Of a stretch of 39,437 nt of DNA, positions 7,869 through 18,187 are shown one piece after another. Origin of the DNA: Neisseria sp. (GTDB lineage Bacteria > Pseudomonadota > Gammaproteobacteria > Burkholderiales > Neisseriaceae); NCBI RefSeq assembly GCF_030523955.1, contig NZ_JAUNHL010000026.1:1-39437 (forward strand). Reading direction: 5' to 3'. Made by a program: the position numbers and the translations under genes. Position 1 is the stretch's first letter, and the number at the start of each line of letters is the position of its first letter. Below the pieces are notes generated by a model, which was not told the origin of the DNA, did no database searches, and worked only from the letters and a program-made list of their open reading frames with translations.

Positions 7869-7909
7869 AAAACGGCAACACCAAGGGTTGCCCCAAGGGT
7901 TGCCGTTTT
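7869..7909 (-). terminator. Terminator after nuoN
   Basis: An 11-bp stem AAAACGGCAAC / GTTGCCGTTTT encloses two tandem copies of CCAAGGGTTGCC; the minus strand runs on into TTTTATTAATA. It lies 17 bp past the nuoN stop codon and ends the nuo transcript. Confidence 0.8.
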
Positions 7910-7913
7910 GCTT

Positions 7914-7925
7914 TTCAGACAGGCA
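7914..7925 (-). repeat. DNA uptake sequence (TG-wadDUS) abutting nuoN
   Basis: Exact 12-mer ending one base before the nuoN stop codon at 7926. Confidence 0.9.
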
Positions 7926-9383
7926 TCAGAAAACGTTTTGCAGCGCCTGTACACACCAATCAAGTACGGTTTTCGGCATGATGCCCCATACCAGCAACAA
8001 AAGCGCATTGATTGATAACAGGGTTTTGGCCGCAGCACAGCCGCCAATAGGGGCTTCGTTTTGCGCCGGATCGAAATACATCACTTTGACCACACGCAGA
8101 TAGTAGAAAGCACCAATCAGCGACATGATCACGGCGAATACGGCCAAAGCAATATAACCGCTGCCCAACAAGGCCTGAATCACATACAGTTTGGCAAAGA
8201 AGCCCATCAGCGGCGGAATACCGGCCATAGAGAACATGGTCAGCAGCATCAGGAAAGCATACCAAGCATTACGCTGGTTCAAACCGGCCAAATCGCTGAT
8301 TTCCTCGCATTCGTGCTGTTCGTTCGACAACAACATCAGCACGCCGAAACCCACCAAACCCATTACGACATAAGCCAATGCATAGTAAAGCGCCGCGCTG
8401 AACCCGAAAACACCCGACATAAAGGCCAGCAAGATAAAGCCCATATGCGAAATGGTAGAGTATGCCAACATCCGCTTGATATTGGTCTGCATAATCGCCG
8501 CCAAGTTACCCAGCAGAAGCGAAGCCACCGCCAAAATTGCGAACATCTGCATCCAGCCGCTTTGGCCTTCGGCTCCCGCCTGGCTGCCCAAAGCCATACC
8601 CAAGATACGGAAGGAAAACACCACCGCCGCGATTTTCGGAATGGTACCCACCAAAGTAGCGGTAGAAGTCGGCGCACCTTCGTAAACGTCAGGCACCCAC
8701 ATGTGGAACGGTACGGCGCCAAATTTAAAGGCAATCGCCACCACGATAAACACCACACCCAGCTTCAGCAGCCAAGGATTGGCATTACCGCTAAAGGCGT
8801 TACCGGCAACCACGGCAAAATCCAGCGAACCGGTCGCACCGTATACCATGGAAATACCGTACAGTAACAAGCCGGAAGCCAATGCGCCCAATACGAAATA
8901 CTTCAAAGCCGCCTCGGCTGCCCGTGCGGATTCACGGCGCAGCGCGATCATAGCGTATAGAGACAAAGACAACAGTTCCAAACCGACATAAGCCACCAAA
9001 AAGTGACCGGCACTGGCCATCACGCTCATGCCCAACAGGGCAAACAGCGACAGCGTGTAATACTCGCCTTTGAAAATATTGCGGGCTTGGTTGTAGGGCT
9101 TGCTATACACAAACAGGGTAAACAAACCTGCATACATCACCATTTTCGATAATTGCGATACACCGTCGGCAATATACATATTACCGAAAGTGGTAATGTT
9201 ATCCGTCTGCCAAACCGACCATTGCGCAGCCGCAGTGGCCACCAAAGCCAGCAGGCTTAAGTAATGGGTGATATGGCGTTGGCTGTCTTTCAGCCACAAA
9301 TCAACCAGTAATACGATACCTAATGCCGAAAGCAAAACAATTTCAGGCATGGCAGGGATTAAATTCAAATCTGTCCAGTTCAT
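7926..9383 (-). CDS. nuoN: NADH-quinone oxidoreductase subunit N
   Basis: A 485-residue integral membrane subunit of complex I, one of the three antiporter-like proton-pumping subunits. About 14 membrane helices are spread along its length. Family features include the PFHMWVPDVYEGAP segment around residues 225-240 and the TISHMGF stretch near 315, plus conserved charged residues within helices. It is the last nuo gene, 9 bp after nuoM; a terminator follows. Its ATG is at 9381-9383. Length and motifs are normal for betaproteobacterial NuoN. Confidence 0.97.
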   Translation of the reverse strand: MNWTDLNLIPAMPEIVLLSALGIVLLVDLWLKDSQRHITHYLSLLALVATAAAQWSVWQTDNITTFGNMYIADGVSQLSKMVMYAGLFTLFVYSKPYNQARNIFKGEYYTLSLFALLGMSVMASAGHFLVAYVGLELLSLSLYAMIALRRESARAAEAALKYFVLGALASGLLLYGISMVYGATGSLDFAVVAGNAFSGNANPWLLKLGVVFIVVAIAFKFGAVPFHMWVPDVYEGAPTSTATLVGTIPKIAAVVFSFRILGMALGSQAGAEGQSGWMQMFAILAVASLLLGNLAAIMQTNIKRMLAYSTISHMGFILLAFMSGVFGFSAALYYALAYVVMGLVGFGVLMLLSNEQHECEEISDLAGLNQRNAWYAFLMLLTMFSMAGIPPLMGFFAKLYVIQALLGSGYIALAVFAVIMSLIGAFYYLRVVKVMYFDPAQNEAPIGGCAAAKTLLSINALLLLVWGIMPKTVLDWCVQALQNVF

Positions 9384-9392
9384 TCACACACC

Positions 9393-10904
9393 TCAAATTT
9401 TGCTTTGTGCCACTTGGCTGATCAAATCATTGGCAGCCTGATGGATGACGTCGATAAAAGGAGCCGGGTACAAACCCATACCCAATACGGCTATCGCCAA
9501 AATCGCCAGAATGGCAAATTCGCGGCAGTTGATGTCTTTAAGCTCTTTCACTTCGGGATTGGTAATCTCGCCGAAGATAGTACGTTTGTACATCCACAGA
9601 GTGTATGCCGCACCGTAAATCAAGGTCAGGGCTGCCAGTGCACCTACCCAGAAATTCACATGAACCGCGCCCATGATCACCATAAACTCACCGACGAAAC
9701 CGGAAGTGGCCGGCAAACCGGCGTTGGCCATTGCAAACAGCATCATAAAAGCGGCAAATTTCGGCATCACGTTCACTACGCCGCCATAATCGGCAATATT
9801 ACGAGTATGCAGGCGGTCGTACATCACACCGATGCACATGAACATCGCGGCTGAAACGAAACCGTGGGAAATCATCTGGATAATGGCACCTTTCAACGCC
9901 CACGGGTTCAATTCGGTACCGGTTGCTCCGGCAAACAGGAACAAACCCAAAGTGACGAAACCCATGTGGCTGATGGAAGAATAAGCCACCAGTTTTTTCA
10001 TATCGGTTTGCACCAAGGCCACCATACCGATATAAATCACCGCAATCAGGCTCAACACCACAATCGCCGGCGCAAAATAGCGCGAAGCGTCAGGCAGGAT
10101 CGGCAGGATGAAGCGCAGGAAACCGTAAGCACCTACTTTCAGCGTAATCGCCGCCAGTACCATAGAACCGCCGGTAGGCGCTTCAACGTGCGCATCGGGT
10201 AACCAAGTATGCACCGGCCACATCGGTACTTTTACCGCAAAAGACAGGAAGAAAGCGATAAACAGCAATTGCTGGATACCCAACGGAATCTGTTTCAGAT
10301 TCTGGAAGTCTACGATAGAGAAGCTGCCGCCCGATTGGTAAGACAGGTAAACCAGCGCCACCAGCATCAACAACGAACCGAGCAGCGTATAAAGAAACAG
10401 TTTTACCGAAGCATAAACACGGCGCGGGCCGCCCCACATACCGATAATCAGGTAGAGCGGAATCAGCATGCCTTCGAAGAATACATAAAACAGAATCGCA
10501 TCCTGCGCGGCAAACGCACCGTTAATCAGGCCAGACATAATCAAGAAGGCCGCCATATATTGCGCAGGGCGTTTCTGAATGACTTCCCAACCCGCCAGCA
10601 CCACCATCAGCGTGATAAAGGCGTTAAGGATGATGAATAACACGGAAATGCCGTCCACACCCAAAGCATAGTTGATGTTCAATACGGGAATCCAACTATA
10701 AAACTCGGTAAATTGGTAACCGCCGCTCAGGCGGTCGAATCTCGTAAACAGCGGAAGGGTCACCAAGAAGCCGGCCAGCGAGCCTATCAACGCAAGGATA
10801 CGCGCCAAGCCTGCACGCTGATCCGAGCCTGTCGCCAAGACCAGCACACCGGCAATTATCGGCACCCATATTGCCAAGCTGAGTAAGTTATCAAACATAT
10901 TCAT
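9393..10904 (-). CDS. nuoM: NADH-quinone oxidoreductase subunit M
   Basis: A 503-residue membrane subunit of complex I, antiporter-like and part of the distal proton-pumping arm. It has about 14 helices; the family segments FFEGMLIPLYL (near residue 143), PVHTWLPDAHVEAPT (near 230) and SSISHMGFVTLG (near 310) are plain, with the glutamate and lysine residues of the hydrophilic axis in place. It starts ATG-AAT-ATG, so initiation could be at either codon. It lies between nuoL (31 bp) and nuoN (9 bp). Confidence 0.97.
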   Translation of the reverse strand: MNMFDNLLSLAIWVPIIAGVLVLATGSDQRAGLARILALIGSLAGFLVTLPLFTRFDRLSGGYQFTEFYSWIPVLNINYALGVDGISVLFIILNAFITLMVVLAGWEVIQKRPAQYMAAFLIMSGLINGAFAAQDAILFYVFFEGMLIPLYLIIGMWGGPRRVYASVKLFLYTLLGSLLMLVALVYLSYQSGGSFSIVDFQNLKQIPLGIQQLLFIAFFLSFAVKVPMWPVHTWLPDAHVEAPTGGSMVLAAITLKVGAYGFLRFILPILPDASRYFAPAIVVLSLIAVIYIGMVALVQTDMKKLVAYSSISHMGFVTLGLFLFAGATGTELNPWALKGAIIQMISHGFVSAAMFMCIGVMYDRLHTRNIADYGGVVNVMPKFAAFMMLFAMANAGLPATSGFVGEFMVIMGAVHVNFWVGALAALTLIYGAAYTLWMYKRTIFGEITNPEVKELKDINCREFAILAILAIAVLGMGLYPAPFIDVIHQAANDLISQVAQSKI

Positions 10905-10935
10905 AACCTGTCATTTTAAAATTGAATTCCTACCA

Positions 10936-12966
10936 TTACTTCACAAACAGACCCCAGAAAAAGGTCACGATCAGAGCCAGCACACCGAATACCATAAAGG
11001 CGGCATAGGTGTAGATGAAGCCTGTCTGAAACTTACGGATTTGTGCGGCAATCGCACCCACCAGTTTGGCGGAACCGTTAACGATACCGTTATCAATTAC
11101 GGCAGTATCGCCTACTTTCCAGAAGAAGTTACCCAGTGCGCGGCTGCCTTTGGCAAATACGTTGAAGTAAATCACATCCAGATAATATTTATTATCAAGC
11201 AAGGTATAAACCGGTTTGAAGGCTGCGGCGATTTTGGCCGGCAAATGAGGCGCTTTTACATACAACACCCAAGCAGTGACCACGCCGGCAATCGCCAAAT
11301 ACAATACAGGAGTAAACAGGCTATGTGAAACCATGGCCAGCGGGCCGTGGAATTCTTCTTTCATGTGAGTCATCACCGGATGGGCTTCGTGATTCACATA
11401 AATCACATCTTTGAAGAAATCGCCGTACAACAAGGGTTCAATCGTCATATAACCAATGATTACAGAAGGAATAGCCAACAAAATCAGCGGTAAAGTAACA
11501 ACCCAAGGGCTTTCGTGCGGATTGTCATTTTTGCCCAAACCGTGGTGATGTCCATCGTCATGATGATCATCGTGATGTTCGGGCAATTCACGCCATTTTT
11601 CTTTGCCGTGGAATACCATAAAGTATTGGCGGAAGGCATAGAAAGCGGTAACAAACACGCTGGCAAGTACGGCGAAATAGGCGAAACCGCTGCCGGGCAA
11701 ATCGCTGAAATGCACGGCTTCGATAATGGAATCTTTGGAATAGAAACCGGAGAAGAATGGCGTGCCGATCAGTGCCAAGTTGCCAAGCAGCATGGTCAGC
11801 CAAGTAATCGGCATGTATTTTTTCAGGTTGCCCATATGGCGCATATCCTGATCGTGGTGCATACCGATAATGGCGCTGCCCGCAGCCAAGAACAGCAGGG
11901 CCTTGAAGAAGGCGTGGGTCATCACATGGAACATCGCAATCGAATAGGCCGACACGCCCAAAGCCACGGTCATGTAGCCCAATTGCGACAGGGTTGAATA
12001 AGCCACCACGCGTTTGATGTCGTTTTGAATGGTGCCCAAAAAGCCCATAAACAGTGCGGTAATCGCGCCCACCACCATAATCACGCTCAAGGCGGTGGTG
12101 GAAAGCTCGTAAATCGGCGACATGCGCGACACCATAAACAAGCCGGCGGTTACCATGGTGGCCGCGTGAATCAAAGCCGAAATCGGCGTCGGGCCTTCCA
12201 TAGAGTCGGGCAGCCAAACGTGGAGCGGAAACTGTGCCGATTTACCCATCGCGCCCACAAACAACAACAGGCAGGTAACGGTAATCAGGCTCCATTCCAC
12301 ACCGGGGAACAGGCTGATGGTGGCGTTTTGTACGTTTGGCAGATAAGCGAACACATCTGCATAGCGCAGGCTGCCGCCGAAATAGGCCAAAATCAAACCG
12401 ATTCCCAAAATAAAACCGAAATCGCCCACACGGTTCACCAAAAAGGCTTTTAAGTTGGCGAAAATCGCACTTTCGCGTTTGAAATAGAAACCGATAAGCA
12501 GGTAAGACACCAAACCCACCGCTTCCCAACCGAAGAAGAGCTGGACGAAGTTATTGCTCATCACCAGCATCAGCATGGAGAAGGTAAACAGCGAGATATA
12601 GCTGAAGAAGCGTTGGTAGCCCACTTTTTCATCGTGCATATAGCCGATGGTGTAGATATGCACCATCAGCGACACAAACGTTACCACCACCATCATCATG
12701 GCGGTTAGGCTGTCAACCAGAAAGCCGACCGAGAAATCCAAGCCGCCCATGGTAAGCCAGGTATAAACGTTTTCGTCGAACTTGGCGCGCGAGCCGTCGA
12801 TAAAGCCCCACAGCACATAGGCCGACAACACGGTGGAAATCGCCACGCCGAGGATGGTAACGGTATGCGCACCCGCCCGACCAATTTGATTGCCGAACAA
12901 ACCGGCCAGCAGTGAACCTGCCAGCGGGATCAGCGCAATCGCCAGATATAAACTCATATCACTCAT
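10936..12966 (-). CDS. nuoL: NADH-quinone oxidoreductase subunit L
   Basis: A 676-residue membrane subunit, the most distal antiporter-like pump of complex I, with a long C-terminal amphipathic helix that braces the membrane arm. Antiporter motifs include FFGWEAVGLVSYLLIGF (near 145), PLHVWLPDSMEGPTPISALIHA (near 245-267, shown by its central residues) and STLSQLGYM (near 325). A loop near residues 461-480 is strikingly rich in His and Asp (EHHDDHHDDGHHHG). A near-DUS (AGCCTGTCTGAA, 11019-11030) lies in the 3' coding part. It is separated from nuoK by 11 bp. Confidence 0.97.
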   Translation of the reverse strand: MSDMSLYLAIALIPLAGSLLAGLFGNQIGRAGAHTVTILGVAISTVLSAYVLWGFIDGSRAKFDENVYTWLTMGGLDFSVGFLVDSLTAMMMVVVTFVSLMVHIYTIGYMHDEKVGYQRFFSYISLFTFSMLMLVMSNNFVQLFFGWEAVGLVSYLLIGFYFKRESAIFANLKAFLVNRVGDFGFILGIGLILAYFGGSLRYADVFAYLPNVQNATISLFPGVEWSLITVTCLLLFVGAMGKSAQFPLHVWLPDSMEGPTPISALIHAATMVTAGLFMVSRMSPIYELSTTALSVIMVVGAITALFMGFLGTIQNDIKRVVAYSTLSQLGYMTVALGVSAYSIAMFHVMTHAFFKALLFLAAGSAIIGMHHDQDMRHMGNLKKYMPITWLTMLLGNLALIGTPFFSGFYSKDSIIEAVHFSDLPGSGFAYFAVLASVFVTAFYAFRQYFMVFHGKEKWRELPEHHDDHHDDGHHHGLGKNDNPHESPWVVTLPLILLAIPSVIIGYMTIEPLLYGDFFKDVIYVNHEAHPVMTHMKEEFHGPLAMVSHSLFTPVLYLAIAGVVTAWVLYVKAPHLPAKIAAAFKPVYTLLDNKYYLDVIYFNVFAKGSRALGNFFWKVGDTAVIDNGIVNGSAKLVGAIAAQIRKFQTGFIYTYAAFMVFGVLALIVTFFWGLFVK

Positions 12967-12977
12967 GATTTCTCCGC

Positions 12978-13283
12978 TTAACCTTTCAGTTTGTTCAAAT
13001 CAGCAACGTTAATCGTATTGCGGTTACGGAATACCAGCACCATAATCGCCAAGCCGATGGCCGACTCTGCCGCGGCAACGGTTAATACGAAAAATACGAA
13101 AATCTGCCCGGCCGTATCACCCAAATATTGAGAGAAGGCAATAAAGTTGAAATTCACCGCCAACAGCATCAATTCAATCGACATCAACAGAACCAACACG
13201 TTTTTGCGATTCATGAAAATACCCATCGCGCTGATGCCGAACAGCAAAGCGGCAAGCACCAGATAATGCGTAATCGTAATCAT
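12978..13283 (-). CDS. nuoK: NADH-quinone oxidoreductase subunit K
   Basis: A 101-residue membrane subunit of complex I with three helices. Conserved glutamates needed for proton transfer are visible in the second and third helices ([10 protein letters not shown] and [10 protein letters not shown]). Its ATG overlaps the nuoJ stop codon by 4 nt, implying translational coupling. It is homologous to MrpC-type antiporter subunits. Length is standard. Confidence 0.97.
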   Translation of the reverse strand: MITITHYLVLAALLFGISAMGIFMNRKNVLVLLMSIELMLLAVNFNFIAFSQYLGDTAGQIFVFFVLTVAAAESAIGLAIMVLVFRNRNTINVADLNKLKG

Positions 13284-13945
13284 GCTTTGCCCTCCCCTTT
13301 CTCGGATTCGGTTTCAACGGCTTCTACCGCCTCAACGGGTTTTTGCACCACGGCTTCCATTTTCACCATACGCATACGGCCTTGTTTGGCATCCACTTTA
13401 ACTTGGTCACCGGGATTAATGAACTTCGGATTAAGGGTTTTGCGGTGAACCAGAGCAATCGCCGCAACCATACCCAATACCAGCAGCACGCCTGCTAATT
13501 CAAAAGGCAGCAGATAAACGGTATAGAGCTGTCTGCCCAAATCGCGCACGTTGCTATAATCGGCAGGAATATCTTTCATGGCACCATATGCAGCCAGATT
13601 AGTATCGGGCGCCACCAAAATCAAAATCAATGCTACCGCCATCAATACACCGACGGTAAACGCCACCGGCGCATTACGCCAGAAACCGGCACGCATTTCT
13701 TCAACATCGATGTTGAGCATCATCACCACAAACAGGAACAACACCATCACTGCACCGACATACACTACCACCAAGGTAATACCAAGGAATTCAGCCTGCA
13801 TCAGCATCCACATCATGGCACTCATACAGAAAGTCAGCACCAGATATAAAGCCGCATGCACCGGGTTTTTAGCGGTAACGGTTTTGACAGCACCAAAGAG
13901 AATCAATGCCGCCAAGATATAGAACAGAATTAAAGAAAAAGTCAT
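13280..13945 (-). CDS. nuoJ: NADH-quinone oxidoreductase subunit J
   Basis: A 221-residue membrane subunit of complex I with five predicted helices in residues 1-165, including the [14 protein letters not shown] helix that forms part of the proton path linking the quinone site to the pumps. After the last helix, a soluble tail of ~55 residues ends in a Val/Glu-rich segment ([20 protein letters not shown]); such tails vary among NuoJ proteins. The gene overlaps nuoK by 4 nt and follows nuoI after 12 bp. Confidence 0.95.
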   Translation of the reverse strand: MTFSLILFYILAALILFGAVKTVTAKNPVHAALYLVLTFCMSAMMWMLMQAEFLGITLVVVYVGAVMVLFLFVVMMLNIDVEEMRAGFWRNAPVAFTVGVLMAVALILILVAPDTNLAAYGAMKDIPADYSNVRDLGRQLYTVYLLPFELAGVLLVLGMVAAIALVHRKTLNPKFINPGDQVKVDAKQGRMRMVKMEAVVQKPVEAVEAVETESEKGEGKA

Positions 13946-13957
13946 GTTTCTGCTCCT

Positions 13958-14437
13958 TTAGCGGTAAGGCGCATCTGCGGCTTTACGTTTGGCGATCTCA
14001 GCTTCGTATTTATCGCCGATAGCCAACAGCATCGGTTTTGTATAGTGCAGATCACCGCGTTTTTCACCGTGATATTCCAAAATATGTGTTTCCACGATCG
14101 CATCGGTGGGGCAAGCTTCTTCACAGAAGCCGCAGAAAATGCACTTGGTTAAGTCGATATCGTAGCGGGTGGTGCGGCGGGTACCGTCTTCGCGCTGCTC
14201 CGATTCGATATTGATAGCCATCGCCGGGCAAACCGCTTCGCACAGTTTGCAGGCGATGCAGCGCTCTTCTCCGTTGGGATAGCGCCGCTGCGCGTGCAGG
14301 CCACGGAAACGCACCGACTGCGGCGTTTTCTCTTCGGGGAACATTATTGTTTCTTTGCGGGCGAAAAAGTTTTTAAGCGTGACGCCCATGCCTTTTACCA
14401 ACTCACCCAACAGGAAGGTTTTTACTATATTAGCCAT
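13958..14437 (-). CDS. nuoI: NADH-quinone oxidoreductase subunit I
   Basis: A 159-residue peripheral-arm ferredoxin-like subunit that carries two [4Fe-4S] clusters (N6a and N6b) and passes electrons from NuoG toward NuoB. The ligands are plain: Cys60, 63, 66 and 70 in [12 protein letters not shown], and Cys99, 102, 105 and 109 in [12 protein letters not shown]. An N-terminal amphipathic helix anchors it at the membrane. It lies between nuoH (15 bp) and nuoJ (12 bp). Confidence 0.97.
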   Translation of the reverse strand: MANIVKTFLLGELVKGMGVTLKNFFARKETIMFPEEKTPQSVRFRGLHAQRRYPNGEERCIACKLCEAVCPAMAINIESEQREDGTRRTTRYDIDLTKCIFCGFCEEACPTDAIVETHILEYHGEKRGDLHYTKPMLLAIGDKYEAEIAKRKAADAPYR

Positions 14438-14452
14438 AATTCACTCTCTCCC

Positions 14453-15502
14453 TTATTTCCACAAAGACAAGGGCGAAATCATCCACAAGCCATAAAATAC
14501 GATAGCCACAAAAGTGATCGGAATCAGCACCTTCCAGCCCAAACGCATAATTTGGTCATAACGGTAGCGCGGGAAAGTGGCCCGTATCCACAGATAGCCA
14601 TAGAGAATAAAAGCCATTTTGGCGAACATCCAGAAGGCAGAAGGAGTGCCGAGTATGCCCCAACTTTGCGGGAACGGTGAGAGCCAGCCGCCTAGGAACA
14701 TAATTGCGGTCAGCGCGCCGATCAGAATCATAAAGATGTATTCGGCGAGGAAGAACAATGCAAAAGCGAAGCCTGAGTATTCCACGTGGAAACCGGCCAC
14801 GATTTCCGATTCGCCCTCGGCCACGTCGAACGGGGCGCGGTTGGTTTCGGCCACGGCAGAAATCAAGTAAACGATAAACACCGGGAACAAGGCAAACCAG
14901 TTCCAAGAGAAAATAGAACCGCCCGCAATACCTTTAGCTTGCGCCGCCACGATTTCGTTGAAATTCATACTGCCGGAAACCATCACCACACACACCAAGG
15001 CAGCACCCATGGCAATTTCATAGGAAATGGTTTGAGCAGAAGAGCGCATTGCACCCAAAAACGAATATTTCGAGTTGGAAGCCCAACCGGCGATAATGAC
15101 ACCGTATACCGATAAAGAAGTAATCATCAGAATATACAGCAGACCGGCATCGACATTGGTTAATACCCATTCCTCATTAAATGGAATGACTGCCCATGCG
15201 GCAAACGCCGGCGCCAGCGAGAGCATCGGCCCGATGTAGAAAAGGGCTTTATTCGATACGCTCGGGCGGGTAACCTCTTTAAACAACAGTTTTAATACGT
15301 CGGCAAACGGCTGAATCAGACCGAACGGACCGGTTACGTTGGGGCCGACGCGCAGCTGCATATAGCCGATCACCTTACGCTCGAAGTAGGTTAGATAAGC
15401 TACCGTTAAAATCAACGGGACCAAGATAATCACGATTTTCAGCACAATCGAAACGATCAAGCCGATTTCATTACCCAACAGGGCTTGGAACCACTCTTGC
15501 AT
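14453..15502 (-). CDS. nuoH: NADH-quinone oxidoreductase subunit H
   Basis: A 349-residue membrane subunit with about eight helices that forms much of the quinone-binding chamber together with NuoB and NuoD. The family signatures are present: [15 protein letters not shown] (about 46-60), a loop with EVTRPS near 94, and [16 protein letters not shown] near 216-231. Its ATG is 2 bp after the nuoG stop codon, so translation is likely coupled. Confidence 0.97.
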   Translation of the reverse strand: MQEWFQALLGNEIGLIVSIVLKIVIILVPLILTVAYLTYFERKVIGYMQLRVGPNVTGPFGLIQPFADVLKLLFKEVTRPSVSNKALFYIGPMLSLAPAFAAWAVIPFNEEWVLTNVDAGLLYILMITSLSVYGVIIAGWASNSKYSFLGAMRSSAQTISYEIAMGAALVCVVMVSGSMNFNEIVAAQAKGIAGGSIFSWNWFALFPVFIVYLISAVAETNRAPFDVAEGESEIVAGFHVEYSGFAFALFFLAEYIFMILIGALTAIMFLGGWLSPFPQSWGILGTPSAFWMFAKMAFILYGYLWIRATFPRYRYDQIMRLGWKVLIPITFVAIVFYGLWMISPLSLWK

Positions 15503-15504
15503 GA

Positions 15505-17763
15505 TTACCCCCGTGCCAGTTCAATAGAATTCATCAACGCACCCAGCGCAGCATTTTCACTATGCAGCGGCAGATACACCACGTTTTCGGGCAGGTGCGC
15601 ATCGGCCGCCACGCTCACGTCAACGCGCGCACCGCCTTGCACGGCCTGTGCCCGCTCACCGTCTTGCAGACCAAGCGCAGCCAGCGTGTTCGGATGCACA
15701 CGGGCGGCGGGGGTTTGCGCATGGCTGGTGGCTTGCAGCGGTGCCGAACGGCGCACCAGCGCATCGGTGTGGTAAATGCCGACGCCGCCCACGCGCACCA
15801 GTTCAGAGGCCGTCTGAACGCTTGCGCCCTGCCAAGTGCTTTGGTTATTCAGTTTTTCAGACAGGCCTTCTTGCCCAACGGCTTCTTTCAGCACCTGTTC
15901 GCTGCTGTCGTATTCAAAACCGCTCAATTCAAACACATTGCCCAACACGCGCAATACTTTCCACAAGGGGCGGCTGTCGGCCAAGCCTTTCACCACGCCG
16001 TGGAACGATTGCAGGCGGCCTTCCATATTGATAAAGCTGCCCGAAGTTTCGGTAAACGGCGCAACCGGCAGCATCACGTCGCACACTTCGCGCAAGGTTT
16101 CGCTTTCAAACGGGGTGAACGCCATCACGCTTTGCGCCTGTTTCAGCGCAGCCACGGCTTTGGCGCCGCCCGCTACGTCGATTTCCGGCTCCACGTTCAA
16201 GAGCAGCACGGCTTTTTTCGGCTGCGCCAGCATTTCCTGCACGGTTTGGCCACGGTTCACGCCCAACACATCTGCACCCACACTGTTGGCGGCCTGCGGC
16301 AGGATGCCCAAAACGGCGCCGGTGGCGGCGGCCAGTTGTTGCGCGGCGGCGTAAATCGCGGCGTAGTCGGGATGGTTTTGCGCTTCCGCGCCCAAGATCA
16401 CGGCAGCTTTTTCAGCCTGCTTGAGGCCGTCTGAAACGGCGCTTTGCGTGTCTTGCGCCAGTTTGCTCAAGAAATCCGCCCAATCGCTGGGGTGCAACAC
16501 TTCGTGCGCGAACAGCGGCATATGCAGCTCTTCCCTGCTGCTGGCAATCACGCTCAAGGCCATATAAGACTTGGCGGCGCGGCGCAGACGGGCGGTTAGC
16601 AGCGGCTGCTCTTTGCGCAGGTTGGCACCCACCACCAATACGGCGTCGGCATTACCCAAATCTTCGATGCTCTGGCCCAGCCATTGTGCGCCTTGCAGGC
16701 TGCCGGCAAGGCGGTTGTCCTGCTGCATCAGGCGGGTATCGAAATGTTTGATGCCCAAGCCGTCAGCCAGTTTTTTCGCCAGATACAGCTCTTCCACGGT
16801 GTTCGCCGGATTGGCCCAGATGCCGATTTGGTCTTGGCCGTCTTCTTTGGCGATGCATTCCAGCGTTTTCTTCACATATTCCAGCGCGGTTTGCCAGTCC
16901 ACTTCGTGCCATTCGCCGCCGTGTTTGATTTTCGGCGTTTTCAGACGGCTTTCGTGATACAGGCCTTCGTAGGCGAAACGGTCGCGGTCGGCAATCCAGC
17001 ATTCGTTGATGGCTTCGTTTTCCAGCGGCAGCACGCGGCGCACGGTGTGGTCTTTGGTTTGCACAATCAGGTTGCTGCCCAGCGCGTCATGGGCGGAAAT
17101 CGATTTGCGGCGGCTCAATTCCCACGAGCGCGCATCATAACGGAACGGTTTGCTGGTGAGCGCGCCGACGGGGCACAAATCAATCACGTTGCCCGACAAT
17201 TCGGTTTCCACCGCTTTGCCGATAAACGGCATGATTTCGGAAAACTCGCCGCGGTTGGCCATGGCGATTTCCTGCATACCGGCGATTTCTTCGGTAAAAC
17301 GCACGCAGCGGGTGCAGTGGATGCAGCGGCTCATTTCTGCGGCCGACACCAACGGCCCCATGTCTTTGCCGACTACCGAGCGTTTTTCTTCGGTGTAGCG
17401 GCTGGCGGAATTGCCGTAACCCACGGCCAAATCCTGCAACTGGCATTCGCCGCCCTGGTCGCAAATCGGGCAGTCGAGCGGGTGGTTGATCAGCAGAAAC
17501 TCCATCACGCCGGCCTGCGCCTGTTTGGCCTTGGCCGAATGGGTGTGCACCACCATGCCGTCGGTTACCGGCGTGGCGCAGGCAGGCAGCGGTTTGGGGG
17601 CTTTTTCCACTTCCACCAAACACATGCGGCAGTTGGCGGCGATAGACAATTTTTTGTGGTAGCAGAAGTGCGGAATATAGGTGCCCAATTCGTGCGCCGC
17701 TTCCATCACAGTCGCGCCCTGCTTGACTGCAATCTGTTTACCGTCGATTTCGATTTGTAACAT
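15505..17763 (-). CDS. nuoG: NADH-quinone oxidoreductase subunit G
   Basis: A 752-residue peripheral subunit. The N-terminal ferredoxin-like domain holds [2Fe-2S] ligands Cys34, 45, 48 and 62; Cys98, 101 and 107 (with an upstream His) bind N5, and Cys147, 150, 153 and 197 bind N4. A molybdopterin-oxidoreductase-like domain without a molybdenum role follows to the C-terminus. Two exact AG-type uptake sequences lie inside the gene (15807-15818 and 16424-16435) and one near-match to the local TG type (15856-15867, read as EGLSEKL). Unlike the other nuo genes it is preceded by a 424-bp repeat region, so it may depend on read-through or on its own promoter. Confidence 0.97.
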   Translation of the reverse strand: MLQIEIDGKQIAVKQGATVMEAAHELGTYIPHFCYHKKLSIAANCRMCLVEVEKAPKPLPACATPVTDGMVVHTHSAKAKQAQAGVMEFLLINHPLDCPICDQGGECQLQDLAVGYGNSASRYTEEKRSVVGKDMGPLVSAAEMSRCIHCTRCVRFTEEIAGMQEIAMANRGEFSEIMPFIGKAVETELSGNVIDLCPVGALTSKPFRYDARSWELSRRKSISAHDALGSNLIVQTKDHTVRRVLPLENEAINECWIADRDRFAYEGLYHESRLKTPKIKHGGEWHEVDWQTALEYVKKTLECIAKEDGQDQIGIWANPANTVEELYLAKKLADGLGIKHFDTRLMQQDNRLAGSLQGAQWLGQSIEDLGNADAVLVVGANLRKEQPLLTARLRRAAKSYMALSVIASSREELHMPLFAHEVLHPSDWADFLSKLAQDTQSAVSDGLKQAEKAAVILGAEAQNHPDYAAIYAAAQQLAAATGAVLGILPQAANSVGADVLGVNRGQTVQEMLAQPKKAVLLLNVEPEIDVAGGAKAVAALKQAQSVMAFTPFESETLREVCDVMLPVAPFTETSGSFINMEGRLQSFHGVVKGLADSRPLWKVLRVLGNVFELSGFEYDSSEQVLKEAVGQEGLSEKLNNQSTWQGASVQTASELVRVGGVGIYHTDALVRRSAPLQATSHAQTPAARVHPNTLAALGLQDGERAQAVQGGARVDVSVAADAHLPENVVYLPLHSENAALGALMNSIELARG
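15807..15818 (+). repeat. AG-DUS inside nuoG
   Basis: Exact AGGCCGTCTGAA, a uptake-sequence dialect foreign to the rest of the window. It encodes part of QTASEL in NuoG. Confidence 0.9.
16424..16435 (+). repeat. AG-DUS inside nuoG (second)
   Basis: Exact AGGCCGTCTGAA; its complement encodes VSDGL in NuoG. Confidence 0.9.
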
Positions 17764-17803
17764 GGTGTGTTTCCTAGTTACGGATTTTTAAAGGTTTTTG
17801 CTT

Positions 17804-17834
17804 AAGGCCGTCTGAAAACTTTTTCAGACAGGCA
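17804..17834 (-). terminator. Mixed-dialect DUS hairpin between nuoF and nuoG
   Basis: An AG-DUS (17805-17816, +) faces a TG-wadDUS (17823-17834, -). The shared core GTCTGAAAA / TTTTCAGAC pairs perfectly while the outer bases differ. A weak terminator or attenuator is possible on the minus strand. Confidence 0.55.
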
Positions 17835-17898
17835 TTTTATGTTTTGCTTTCAAGTAGCCTGAACGTTTGCTGAACCGTTTACGTTGTTTCATGCTTAT

Positions 17899-17966
17899 GT
17901 AGGTTGGGTTGTTAAACCCAACATTTCAGACGGTCCTGCTTGCGTTGGGTTTTCAACCCAACCTAC
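17899..17966. repeat. R1 intergenic inverted repeat
   Basis: A 68-bp inverted repeat bounded by GTAGGTTGGGTT and AACCCAACCTAC, with a DUS-like TTTCAGACGG in the centre. It is homologous to 20021-20089. Confidence 0.8.
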
Positions 17967-18187
17967 TCTTACTCTTGCTGAAAAATTCCAGAAAAGCATT
18001 TTTGTTTTTAGTTTTAATCGGTCGGATGCTTGAATCCGACTTTTTATGTGTGTGGTGCAGCCACGTGCGGGTGTGCGATTTTAAGTTCAAGCAACGCGTG
18101 CGTGCCGAAGGCACACACCCTACGCTTGCTAATGAAATTGAAACTTCCAAAATATCTCTCTCTAAAGAGTTATCACTTTATGGCTAC

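Larger units (their letters stand above)
17764..18187. other. Repeat-rich gap between nuoF and nuoG
   Basis: 424 bp without a gene inside an otherwise tight operon. It holds a mixed-dialect DUS hairpin (17804-17834), an R1 repeat (17899-17966), a short inverted repeat GTCGGATGCTTGAATCCGAC (18021-18040) and a GC-rich stretch with CGTGCGTGCCGAAGGCACAC (about 18096-18115). I found no clear promoter for nuoG. Confidence 0.7.

Noticed and set aside
16684-17760. 358-codon plus-strand frame opposite nuoG
   Set aside because: Antisense shadow; low-complexity Phe/His/Gly composition.
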